Assembly (NCBI GenBank): GCA_001584585.1
Contig: LSYV01000056.1
Span: 589,619-606,515 of the forward strand
Reading direction: 5' to 3'
Length of the DNA stretch: 16,897 nt
DNA from: Gonium pectorale
Taxonomy: Eukaryota; Chlorophyta; Chlorophyceae; Chlamydomonadales; Volvocaceae
The notes beneath the pieces were generated by a model that saw only the letters and a list, made by a program, of their open reading frames with translations, made no database searches and was not told where the DNA came from. Each line of letters opens with the position of its first letter. The stretch's first letter is position 1. The translations under genes and the position numbers were made by a program. Positions 1-9,716 of the stretch are shown one piece after another.

Positions 1-351
1 CCCGAGGGGGAGGAAGAGGGGGAGGCAAGCGGGGCGGACGAGGGCGGACGAGGGTGGAGGAGCAGAGTTTGGGGCCGGGGCGGGGCGGGCATGTGGGCCG
101 CAGGGCAGTCGGGGGCGGGGATTGGGGGCGACACGCTGGCAGCCAGCGGGACCCGGAGGCGGCGTCGCCGTGGCGGGGGAGGGGGTTTAACGCGTGCGGC
201 GAGGACAGGAGCAGGAGAAGGGAGAGGAGGGGTGGCGGGCAGGCGGGGCTGCAGACCTAGCGCACGCCGATCCGCTCTCCGAACCCCTCTCCCCCACCCC
301 CCTTCCCCCAACCCCGCCTTGAAACCTACCCCTCGACCCCGACCCCGTCAG
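1..351. other. Non-coding sequence ending at a splice acceptor (probable sulfotransferase intron)
   Basis: This G-rich, then C-rich stretch shows no coding segment I can support. It ends in a C-rich tract followed by CAG at 349-351, which is the splice acceptor of the first visible sulfotransferase exon. The open frames here are rich in Arg, Gly and Pro, as expected from random GC-rich DNA. I read it as the 3' part of an intron of the gene that continues to 1835. The donor is outside the window or not identifiable. Confidence 0.6.
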
Positions 352-1835
352 ACATCCTGGGCTGGTCGGTGTACGACGCCTTCCTGGAGAACTACTTTGC
401 GCACTTCCCCCACAACCAGGTGCGCCTCGCGCCTCGGCGTACGTGGGTTTGTGTGGCGCCGGTGAGGAAGCTGCCAGTATGCACACGGCGCGTTTCTGTG
501 GGTTTGTACCGGAGGGGGGTATGTGTGGGTGTGTGTGGCGTGGGGACGGGGGTTGGGAGATTTGACAGCGTCCCGCGCGCGACGCGTGCGCAGGGGTGTT
601 GAAAAGGAACAACGCACACGACGAGCGTAAGCGCGAAAGTGGTGATGTTGTTGTAGGGGTGTTGTAGGGGTTTCGAAGGCGTGATGTCCCTGCATGTTCG
701 GCGACCACCACCGTAGCCCCCGATGCGGCCCAGAATTCTCTATGGTGTGACCCTATGCAATGCAGTGCTGGGGTGCGCCTAGTCTGGCCCTACGTGCATC
801 GCAGGTGTGTGTGTAACGTGCGGCGTGTTTGTGTGGGCGTACAGGTGCTGGTGCTGTACACGGACGACCTGGCGCAGCGGCCGCTCGAGACGTTCCGCCG
901 AGTGGAGGCGTTCCTGGGCGCACCGCCCCACGAGTACGACCAGCGGCGCAGCGCCATGGTGTTCAATAGCCGGGAGTGCTACGTGAGTGGCCAGGCGGGC
1001 GGGGGCGCGGGATGGGCCGGTCCGGCCGGATCGCTGACCCGTGGGACAAGGCCGGGCCGACCCACGGGACGGCTGGCAGGGAAACCGGGCGGTGCCGGGC
1101 GGGAGGCGACGCGAGCACCGAACCCCCCTCCCCTCGATTGCCGATCCCCCGCCCCCGAGTGCCCCTCCTCCACGTGTGACAACTGGCGAAGAGGCAAGGC
1201 AGCCGCGTTCGCCGGCGTTGCCGAGTCCGTGAGAGCGCGCCGCGTATCACCTGCCCCTCACAAAACCCATTTCCCAGCTTCCGCATTCTCCCTGCCTCGC
1301 ACCTGATTCGGTGGGCCGGACGGACTTTTTCTTACTTCGCCTGAACGGTTGGGTACGGCATGCGGCTCTGGCCTCTCTACTACGAACACGCCTTTGACCT
1401 GCTCTGGCCGTGTACGTCAATCTCCGTCGTGGACTCACCCTTACGCCCTTCAAACTCCCTCTGTCCCCCACGCAGCCACTCACCCACCCACCTCCTGCTC
1501 GTCTGCTTCGTATGCCATTCGGTGTCCCCTTCTTCATAACCGCCCGCCCACCCGCCCCAGTCCACCGTTTGCTCTTTAAAAAAAACCTGTTCCCTCGCCT
1601 CTCGCCCCGGGTCACCCTGGCCGCGCAGTCCTGGAAGTGCGGCCGTACGGCGGGTGAGATCCGGCCGATGGCGGCGGTGGGCGACGGCTCGGGCGTGGCC
1701 GAGGACGGCCCCTTCGCCGCCGCCGTGGGCCGGCTGGCTTCCTTCTACCGGCCGCACGTGCAGCGGCTGTTCCGGTGGGCGGACGAGGGCCGCATCGCGC
1801 AGCCGCCCGCGGCGTGGCGGGAGGCGTACAAGTGA
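352..1835 (+). CDS. Carbohydrate-type sulfotransferase, C-terminal part (5' truncated by window edge)
   Basis: Three exons, 352-419, 845-982 and 1629-1835, join in frame through GT-AG introns. They encode about 137 residues ending at TGA 1833-1835. The first exon enters with one base missing from an upstream exon, so the N-terminus lies outside the window. The peptide reads like the C-terminal half of a PAPS-dependent sulfotransferase of the heparan sulfotransferase/NDST superfamily. SVYDAFLENYFAHFP is followed by VLVLYTDDLAQRPLETFRRV and a FLGAPP turn, as in the family's 'FP..Q.LVL..EDL..P...l..v..FLG.P' pattern. A VFNSRECY/SWKCG junction carries two cysteines where related enzymes have a disulfide, and LASFYRPHVQRLF matches the usual terminal 'L..fy.p...kL' helix. 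Known for the family: sulfate transfer from PAPS to glycans, usually by Golgi type II membrane proteins. The PAPS 5'-phosphosulfate loop should be upstream and is not visible. Acceptor substrate unknown. Introns are 425 and 646 nt. The phase-0 joins do not exclude a missed phase-0 exon between the last two. Confidence 0.8.
1511..1527 (+). repeat. Short repeat fragment in sulfotransferase intron
   Basis: The 17-mer TATGCCATTCGGTGTCC here differs at one position from 12378-12394 in an intron of the minus-strand gene. There it lies just left of the 12399-12428 repeat. It may be a fragment of the same dispersed element, but it is short, so the link is tentative. Confidence 0.35.
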
Positions 1836-2130
1836 TACAGCATCTGCGGCGCGCAGCGGGGCGTGCTGTGTGTGTGTGTGGGGAGGGGCGAAACCTACGT
1901 GGGAGAGCGCGGGCGAGGAGAGTAGGAGACGACCTCACTGGAGATGCTTTGGGGGCCGTGCCGGGCGCGGTGGTCTGTGCCGGGTGGCAGGGTGCGTGGG
2001 TTGGAGGGGGGGAGCCCGGGCCGTCCGGGCCGCTGGGCGCCGCCGGCTGATGAATCAACGAATGGACGCGAAGGAATGAACCAACAAGCTCTCAAGATAT
2101 GCGGCGCTTGGGGGGGGAGGGGGAGGGAGA

Positions 2131-2161
2131 GGGGATAATACGGAACGGGAAACGGGTCGCG
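2131..2161 (+). repeat. Dispersed 31-bp repeat, plus-oriented copy
   Basis: The segment GGGGATAATACGGAACGGGA followed by AACGGGTCGCG matches the reverse complement of 12399-12428 (extended by one adjacent C) at 28 of 31 positions by hand alignment. One copy is intergenic and the other intronic, 10 kb apart and inverted. This fits a dispersed non-coding repeat, perhaps the remnant of a short non-autonomous element. No target duplication was seen. Confidence 0.55.
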
Positions 2162-3312
2162 AGGGAGAGGGGGGAGGGGCCGGCGGCGGGGTCGGGGCGG
2201 GGCAGTGCGCGGGGGAACCCCCGTGGGCCCAGGGCCTTGGCGCCCGCGTGGAGTTGCCGGATTGGAGCGGTTGATCGGTTGGGTCGGTTGGTCGGCTGGA
2301 TGTTGGTCGTTGAGGAAAGGGTGATCGCGGCCATGCGCATGCATCGCTGGCACGTCGGCCGGAAGGGCCGAGTGGATGTCAGTGGATAAAAAGGGATCGT
2401 GCTCAAGTACCCGTTGGGTTGACCTTCGGCAGGCAGGAAGTAGACGCAGGAGTTGCGGTGCGGTGTGTGGTTTGCGATCCTCGTATGCACGCGGGGCGTC
2501 CAGTCAGGACTATAGCTTATCAAGGAAAGACTCGATGCCCGCATGTCAGTCGCAGTTCAAGGTAGCATAAATGGCGTCCCCCTACCGTACTGTGCCAGTA
2601 GTGCTATGCCACTCGCTGCGCTGACGCGCTGCAGCTTCGGCCCCGGCCCTTGTTGCTGGTTGGCGCCGGCCCTTAAGCAACAAGTCAGCACGCACCGACA
2701 ACTGGTCAGGTCCTGTCGTACATGCGTACGGCGATCGACATCAAAGGGCACACATGATATCTAAGCGATGTTGCCTGGGGAGTGCCGTGAGCGGTTGTGC
2801 TTTAGTGTTGTCGAGGCGGGTGCTGCGTTGGGTTTGGAATGCGCCGAGGGGGGGCGGAGGGCGAGGGCTCCGGAGCAATGAAGCTGTACGGGCGTACGGC
2901 GCACACTCATGCATCCCTTCCCCACATGCGTTGTACGTTCCCCAGTATGACGGGAGTTGCACCCCTTCGAATAATTTGTAGGCCTGAGGTTCGTTGATTG
3001 CTGCGGATACGTTTTTTCCTGTTGCTGGGTGCATGCGAATCCTGCGTGTGTGCGTATGTACGAAGCCGTACTGCTCAGCATCACGTCGTTGCGAGTTGGC
3101 GTGACGTGGCGCGGATATGTGCGCCGATGGGCAGTTGTTGGTGTCATTTGGTGTGTCGGCCCCCGCCCTGCCCGCCCCCCCTCACCGGGCGCGCCGGGCG
3201 GGGGGGCCGCAGGCTGGCGCAAGCTGGCAAGGGCCGGCGTGGCATGGCCTCGGGGCCAGCCTGGTTATCTTAAACGTTTTTTTCCGAAAAACACCCCTTG
3301 TTGTGAACATGA

Positions 3313-3330
3313 TTTACGAAAAATGAGGGC
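3313..3330 (+). repeat. Short A-rich repeat box
   Basis: TTTACGAAAAATGAGGGC resembles two nearby boxes: CTTGAGAAAAATGAGG at 3345-3360 and GTTTACGAAAACGGCACGG at 3623-3641. The clustering in a less GC-rich island suggests decayed copies of one element. Confidence 0.35.
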
Positions 3331-3344
3331 AAACTTGACCCGGA

Positions 3345-3407
3345 CTTGAGAAAAATGAGGTTCTGATAGGCCACATGTCGTCGTCAGCCACACGAATTCC
3401 AGGGTCC
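3345..3407 (+). repeat. Diverged repeat copy A
   Basis: This segment aligns by eye with 3623-3689 in the same orientation. The best-conserved core is TCGTCNNCAGCCANACGAATTNC, where 20 of 23 positions agree. Weaker similarity extends left through AGAAAAATG, GGTTC and TAGG. This agreement is unlikely by chance within 3 kb. It is probably a relic of a mobile or satellite repeat, with no coding content recognised. Confidence 0.5.
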
Positions 3408-3622
3408 GCAAACAGCCCAAAACGTACGGGTCCGATCCCCTCTGCCGCCAATAATGGACGGCCGCGGCAACATCTCACAAGACCCCTACTTGGATGCAGG
3501 TGCTCAGTTCCGATTCATTAACATCGGTTTCGTGGTGAGTCTGATGGGCGGTGAAGTATCAGGTGCTTATGTGCGTGATGATTCGGTTTTCGTTTTGCAC
3601 CACTGGCAGCACCCCTCGAAAC

Positions 3623-3689
3623 GTTTACGAAAACGGCACGGTTCCGTAGGAGCGAAATCGTCCCCAGCCAAACGAATTTCGTGGCCTCC
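3623..3689 (+). repeat. Diverged repeat copy B
   Basis: Partner of 3345-3407, about 280 bp downstream in direct orientation. The shared core CAGCCAAACGAATTTC lies at 3665-3680. The left arm GTTTACGAAAACGGCACGG also resembles the box at 3313-3330, so at least three related short segments lie within 380 bp. Confidence 0.5.
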
Positions 3690-4874
3690 TGGGGAAGGGG
3701 AAACGTGCGGCCTGACAAATCCCCCAAATGGAAGATAACCAGGCTGCCTCGGGCCCTCCGCGCTACCGTAGTTCGCTTTCGCTTGAATGGCTCCGAAGTC
3801 CGAACTCAGATCCCCGCGGAACTAGCACTTTCTTGGCACTTTCCCCTCGGCCCTCAGCGCCCTGCACCGCCCACGCGCCCCGGGGTTGAGCAGCCGCCTG
3901 TGCATCGCCCTGTGCCCGGTGAGTTCACCGGCCCGAGTCGCAGCAGGGCAGGGGGGGACCGAGGGGCTGCGGTGGGACCTCGGCACTATCGGCAGCGAGC
4001 GATGGGGTGGGCGAGGGACAAGCCGGGGTGCGAGCGACAGGGATCCCTTCCCCGCACCCCTCCCCGGGGGTGAACGCACCCGGCGCACGGAGTGGCACGC
4101 CGTACGCGCCTCGCCTCCACACCCCCATGCCGCAAAACATGCAACGCCGTGCGCAGCGCTTGCGGTGGAAGTGTGGATGGGAGTGAGCAGTGAGGGGCGG
4201 GCGGAGAGGCAGGCTGGGAACTGGGATGTCCAGTCGCAGCACGGAGCGACCAACCGTACAGACCGTACTGACGGAACACGGAAGAGGCATTGGTGCCGTG
4301 TCCGCCTCGCGGAAGTTGCAGTCGAGGCAGCAGTATAGGTCCCCTTGGGTCACCTGGGAAACTACAGAGTCAGCGTGAACGATGCACTTGCCGCAGAGCT
4401 GCGACGCTGCGAGCCTGCCTTGCTGGAGTGCTGGTGTGCCAGCGTCGTGGAGCACAATACACGTAACATAACCACGCATCCACCCACCTCAGCTTACCAC
4501 ACCGATCCATACATCGGAGGGAGACTTGGCACAACGCGGAATACATACGCGATTCACACAGGCAAGAGGTTGGCGGGAAGGTATGGGCAAAGCCATGCGC
4601 GCGCAGACCACAGGAGGGGTTGGGGTTGGGGGGCGGGGTGAGGGCAGAGCTGGCTCTGGGCGAGCGCCGTTTGCATGTTTTCTTGCGGTGTCTGCGTGCA
4701 CAGCGTATATCTGAAATAGCTGCCATACAAGCAGAGTGTACTGCCGGAAATGGCTTTGTGTCTACCCTAAACACGGCATATGCTGTACGACATGTGGCTC
4801 TTGCTCGTCCATCCGATTAAATGAATGGACCCGCCTGCGCAGAAAGTGTTACTCTCGCCTTACAGGAATCAAAA

Positions 4875-7800
4875 ATGGCACAGGACTCGGACACCCAGCT
4901 CATTCAGGTCGGGCTCGCTTTTCATCCGCCGCCTGAGTAGCCGCCTCAGGAGGCAGCTCGCTTCCCGCTGCTAAGCGTATCTAAAGCGACAGCATGTAAC
5001 TCTATTGTGATCGCTTGTAGCTCCGCATAACGCTGTCTGGCTTCCGATGCCCGCCAACAGGCCAAGTTGGCCAAGCTCGGCTTGGACCAAACTCCGGAGG
5101 AGTTCGTGGCCAGCCTTGCTCCTCCGGTTAAGCGGCGTGTGGAGGCGCTGCAGGAGCTGCAGTCCAAGCACGATGAGCTTGAGGCGCAGTTCCGTAAGGA
5201 GCGCGCCGAGCTTGAGGCCAAGTACGAGAAGCTCTACGGTGCGAGCACTTGTCCAGAGCATTATGACGGGCGCGTGCGCAATAGAACCTTGGCCCTTTTC
5301 GCTCTTCCGGTTCGGGATCTTCACTGACGCGGTTCTTTCTGTGCACTGTCGCAGCTCCTCTGTACGTCGAGCGGTCGGAGATTGTCCAGGGGAAGAAGGA
5401 GGTGGCACCCAAGGAGGGAGAGGAGGCCGGCGACGGTAAGTACTAAACCCGCAACATCTGCCCCGCACACGCGGGAGCAGCGATGAAGCCCCAAACACCA
5501 CGTCCCCTTGCATCCCTCATATCACAGACAGCATCAAGGGCATTCCCGAGTTCTGGCTGGCCGTGCTGCTCAAGTGCGAGGTGACCATGGACATGATCAA
5601 GGACAAGGACATGGACGTGCTGAAGTACCTGCGTGACGTCCAGGTGCGCCGCGGACGTCCATGACAGGCATCTTCGCTTTGTGCAGCCGCTTTCACTTGA
5701 GCTTGGTGTCCAAAACACCCTTGGGCGGGATACCCCGTCGACGCCAGGGACACCAGCCTAGACACTGCCGTCTTGGGCGGGCCTCTAGAGTACTTTGGTA
5801 CAGCACTTCGAACAAGCCCTGCGTGGGGCACGTTCGTACCGACTCGGGCCTCCTGATCCCCGTCCGCCCGTGCGGCCGCTCCCGCTGAACCCCGTTCAGG
5901 CCGAGGCGCTGGTGGAGGACGGCGTGTCGCACGGCTTCAAGCTGCGCTTTTTCTTCGACTCCAACCCCTACTTCACCAACGAGGTAGGCGCAGCAGCAGC
6001 GGCGGAGGCGGGCGGCTTCTTTGGAGGGCGGAATCGGCGCGCGCAACGGCGCCTCGCCGAAAGCGGGTCGGACCGTCGGGTTGTCACTGACCGTAGCAGC
6101 ACGTAAAAGCATGCTTGCATAGAGAGGATGCGAGGGGGGCTTCATTTTTGACGCCGGTGCCCCATGTAATAGAGAGGCCGGGGCACTAGGGGAATGGGCT
6201 TGGCCGTGTCGGGTGATGGAGCCAGGCACCCTACTGCGCCAATTGGCGGCGTTTACGGGGACATCCCTCGTCCGACTGGCGGGAGCGTTTGGCGCTGGCA
6301 CGGAGCACATTGAGACAGGCGTTAGCCTGTCGGTATTGTGCAGTAGGACAGAGGAAGATGCGGCGATGGGCAGAAGGGCGGCGGTTGGGCGTGTGTGGGC
6401 GGCATGGAGCGCACGCAGGTGCTGCGCCCGTGTGATTGGCCGCCACCCCGGACCGCCGGGCAAGACTGCATCTAGAAGCCATCACTTACATCTCCCCTCG
6501 CGCCGGATCGCGCGTTTAATGGGCCCTGCTCTAGTCCGATTTGCCCCTTGCCCCGCCGCCCTTTCGCTTTTGTAGATTCTCGAAAAGACGTACCACATGC
6601 TGCCCGAGGACGAGGGTGTGCTGGAGCGCGCAGAGGGAACCAAGATTGAGTGGAACCCAGGTGCGGCCCTCCGATCGGGTCATGTGGGTGCGTGGATGGG
6701 GGCCCACAAACAGGGCGAGGAAGGGCGGGCAGACGTGCGGGATTGCCGACGGTCGGCAGTGGCGCCAAGCATGGCAGCTGCTCTCAGTTCTGCTAGTCGG
6801 AGCTGTTCACTACATGGAATTTGCGCTTTACTGGTGTGTGAAGTGTCCGCCTACCGCGCAGTCCCCGTTCGGTCTGGTCAGTCGCCTCGCCCAGCTGCTG
6901 TCCTGTTGAACGATACCCGCCTGCCCCCTACCTCCGCGCCCATGCTCCCATGCTCGCAGGCAAGGACGTGACGGTCAAGGTGATGAAGAAGAAGCCCAAG
7001 AAGGGCGGCAAGGGGTCCGACAAGCCCCAGGTGAGGCGCTGACCTGCCTCGCCTCCCCCTCATGTGTCGGCTAGTTGCTGTTGTGTTCTTGTCAAACGCT
7101 TGCTGCTCATCTCCCATCGGGGTGAACTGCCAGCGTTAAGGTTCCTGGCCGGCGGCCGTCTGCCTCATCAGGCCCCTGCTGGCTCGGTCCCACTCGCTGC
7201 GCACCCGCCCCGGACCGTCTCCTGGTCTCCTTGCTGGGTTGGGCTCGGCTCGGCTAATTGCAGGGTCACCCTTCGTGTCTGTTGCCCCGTTATTACCCCG
7301 TGCAGGTCAAGACGGAGCGGGTGGACTCGTTCTTCAACTTCTTCGACCCGCCCCAGGTGCGTACGGCCGGCTGACCCGGTGTTTTGTGTGTTGGTTCAAC
7401 CCGCCGCTCTGGATTGAAGGCTAGAAGCCTGCAACCTGCAGTTGGCGAACGAAACTCTTACACCACGTGAACTCTGACCTTCCCCCAACTCCGGCCCCAG
7501 GTTCCGGACGGCGAGGAGGAGATCGACGAGGACACGATGGAGGAGCTGCAGGCCATCATTGAGGCCGACTATGAGGTACGGCAGTGCGGGGGGCACAGCA
7601 GTGAGGGGCCATGCGTCTCGATGAGGGGGAGAACGCACCGGGTCGCGTCCGATTGCATCTTCAAGCGCCCCAAGCACCCGCCGCCGCGTTCACAGCCGTG
7701 GCGGCGCGCGGGATACCTTACACGGAGGGCGCCAAATGAACCGCAGCCCGGTGCTGCGGCCATTCAGTAGATTATCCGTGCGGCTGCCTCAAACCCTAAC

Positions 7801-9009
7801 CGGCCCTCGGACATGAGCCTGGACGGTCAAATCACGAGCAGATCATCCTCGCTAGGCAACTTGCTGTGTACCTCCCCTGAGCATCATCGTGCCTGTGGCT
7901 GGAAGCTGCGCAAGGCCGCGCCCCAAGCACCCGACGTCACCCCCATTCTGTGGCGGCGCGCGGGATACCTTCTACGGAGGGCGCCAGACCATCCGCGGCT
8001 TGACTGCGGCCATTCAGTAGATTATCCGTGCGGCCGCCCCAAACCCTAACCGGCCCTCGGACATGAGCCTGGACGGACACCCTCACACGCACGTTGACGT
8101 ATGTATGGTGGCCTCCAACCCGATAGCCGATGGTAGCATGTTTGTCCTAGGCGAGGGACGGCTCGCGCCCCAAGCACCCGCCGCTGCGTTCACAGCCGTG
8201 GCGGCGCGCGGGATACCTTATACGGAGGGCGCCAAATGAACCGCAGCCCCGTGCTGCGGCCATTCAGTAGATTATCCTTGCGGCTGCCTCAAACCCTAAC
8301 CGGCCCTCGGACATGAGCCTGGACGGTCATTCTTAGACTGCATCTTGAAACCACACTGGCACGGCCATAGCGATCCATGGGTGGGTTGGCCGCACCATGA
8401 AAGACTATGCGTGTTGGCTATCCTGATTCATGATGATCCCCCGTTCACCACGGACGCCCCTCCTCTTCCGATTCACTGCACCCAGGTCGGCGCCACCATC
8501 CGCGAGAAGCTCATCCCCGAGGCGGTGTCCTGGTTCACGGGCGAGGCAGCGGAGGAGGAGGACGGCCTGTTCCTGCCCGGGGACGACGACGACGAGGACG
8601 AGTGAGGCAGCGGCGGGCACGGCGGGTGGGGCGATTGTTGAAATGCCCGAGGCAGCGTGCGACTTGGGCCGCATGTGCGACCAGACCGGAAGGTGGCGGG
8701 GGGGGGGATGGCTGCCGGCAGACGCCACAGGATGTTCTGTAGTTTCGGCTCGGGCGGGCAGGCAAACCGAGTGGCAGCGCTTGGGAGCCTGGGGAGCTGC
8801 TCCCAAGCCGTGGACCTGCAGGGTGTGTGGTTCTACCCAACCGTTGTTTTGACCAACCGTGTCTCCATCGCTCCGCCCTGCTTCCGCTGTGCAGCATCGA
8901 TGGCGACGACGACGATGAGGGCGAGGATGAGGACGAGGAGGGCGAGGAGGGTGGCCAGGGGCAAGCGCCGGGCCAGGGGCAACAGCCGCCCGAGTGCAAG
9001 CAGCAGTAG
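4875..9009 (+). CDS. NAP1: Nucleosome assembly protein 1 (NAP1), histone H2A-H2B chaperone, 11 exons
   Basis: Exons 4875-4907, 5061-5238, 5355-5435, 5528-5643, 5900-5983, 6576-6660, 6960-7030, 7306-7356, 7501-7575, 8486-8601 and 8895-9009 join in one frame to give 334 aa; every intron is GT-AG. NAP1 family proteins are dimeric chaperones that bind H2A-H2B, shuttle histones and help assemble nucleosomes. A long helical segment (about 25-70) contains VKRRVEALQELQSKHDELEA, the dimerisation helix. The core fold follows with FKLRFFFDSNPYFTNE (149-164), KTYHMLPEDE (exon 6), a basic KKKPKKGGK stretch (202-210, NLS-like), FFNFFDPPQ (225-233) and VSWFTGEA (272-279). An acidic tail (about 291-315) precedes a PPECKQQ terminus (328-334); CKQQ is the CaaX farnesylation box typical of plant NAP1. 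The start at 4875 has an AAAATGGC context and splices in phase to exon 2. An in-frame ATG at 4821, directly after a TAA, would add 18 residues. Length is slightly below the usual 350-390. Confidence 0.93.
7665..8329 (+). repeat. Three-copy repeat array, 250-bp period, inside NAP1 intron 9
   Basis: Three direct copies of a core of about 160 bp occupy 7665-7829, 7918-8076 and 8165-8329. Right-hand landmarks such as AAACCCTAA recur at 7791, 8041 and 8291, exactly 250 bp apart. Copies 1 and 3 differ at about 4 of 165 positions; the middle copy is clearly more diverged and slightly shorter. The stretches between cores (7827-7917 and 8077-8164) show only faint similarity. Copies 1 and 3 contain a perfect 7-bp inverted repeat CCGCAGC/GCTGCGG with a 5-nt loop; copy 2 lacks it. 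A 14-bp near-repeat, GATTGCATCTTCAA at 7651 and GACTGCATCTTGAA at 8336, flanks the array. It explains why this 910-nt intron is the longest in the gene. No coding frame is conserved across the copies. Confidence 0.9.
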
Positions 9010-9711
9010 AGGGCCCTCCTGCCTTGCTCTTGGAAGGGTCAGGGCCAGCCTCGTGGCAGCTGAGTCTGCGGGGCGGCTGGCGGGAAGGCGGTATGCTGGG
9101 CCGCCCTCGCCATTCGGCGCGCTTGCTGCCAGCGGCCGCTGACTGACTGACAGCTCCCACCTGTATCGGTGGCGCGGCGAGTGCGCGTTTGCAGGGCTGC
9201 GTGTCGCGAGTGTGTCGTTTGTAGTGAACATGTTTTGCTTCGTAACCGCTTTGGCGGCTTGGTGTTTCAGCTTATGGCGGTGGCGCGTGCCCTACCTGGG
9301 TGCCCGGCAATGGTGCACAGGTAGAGGTGGCTGTTGGCAGGGTGCCACCGGCGCTTGACCTGTCGGCACATGTCGTTGAGGAGCTTTGTACCACTCCCAT
9401 TGGGTCAGCACCTTATCTCAACCCTGTGAGGCGCGTCAGGGGCGCCCCCCATCCCTCGACGCTGGCGCATTGCTTAGGCGCTTTTGAGCTTTGAACTTGG
9501 GGTCTCGAGACGTGGGTTCCTTGCGTCGCTGCAGGTTTAATGTCAGCAGGAGTACATCTTATGAATCCTGGTCGAAGGCGCGTGGGCCGGCGATTCGTTG
9601 TGTCGCCAGCATGTCCTCACCCGTTTTCTTCCATCCCCTGCGCCGGGGCTCGATGGTCGTTCCCACGGGCGGCGCACGGCACTGCCGAGCGCCCCGGCGA
9701 AAGTGGGGCTG

Positions 9712-9716
9712 TGTAA
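9712..9716 (+). terminator. Probable NAP1 poly(A) signal TGTAA
   Basis: TGTAA is the standard poly(A) signal of Chlamydomonas nuclear genes. This is the first plus-strand occurrence I find after the NAP1 stop, implying a 3' UTR of about 0.7 kb. A second TGTAA at 9916-9920 is an alternative. Confidence 0.5.

Larger units (their letters stand above)
1836..4820. other. Intergenic region: sulfotransferase 3' flank, repeat-bearing island, NAP1 upstream region
   Basis: I see no convincing gene in these 3 kb. The left part should be the sulfotransferase 3' UTR, but I found no TGTAA on the plus strand between 1836 and 4820, so its poly(A) site is undefined; TGTAG near 2978 is only a weak variant. 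A simple TG run lies near 1868-1881 and G-rich purine tracts at 2110-2200. About 3265-3735 is less GC-rich and carries diverged repeats, listed separately. The last 200 bases before the NAP1 start are less GC-rich and contain a TATAT-like stretch near 4705, a weak candidate for a core promoter. Open frames in both strands here have no recognisable domain. Confidence 0.6.

Noticed and set aside
1352..1420. Possible extra sulfotransferase exon reading MRLWPLYYEHAFDLLWP
   Set aside because: The peptide looks plausible, but there is no suitable AG acceptor just upstream, and the flanking exons already join in phase 0 with family-like spacing.
6164..6168. TGTAA in NAP1 intron 5 as a premature poly(A) site
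   Set aside because: A single pentamer in a 592-nt intron is expected by chance, and nothing else supports use.
7665..8329. Regularly spaced repeats as a CRISPR array
   Set aside because: Repeat units of about 160 bp in a eukaryotic intron, no cas genes, and linkers far longer than CRISPR spacers.
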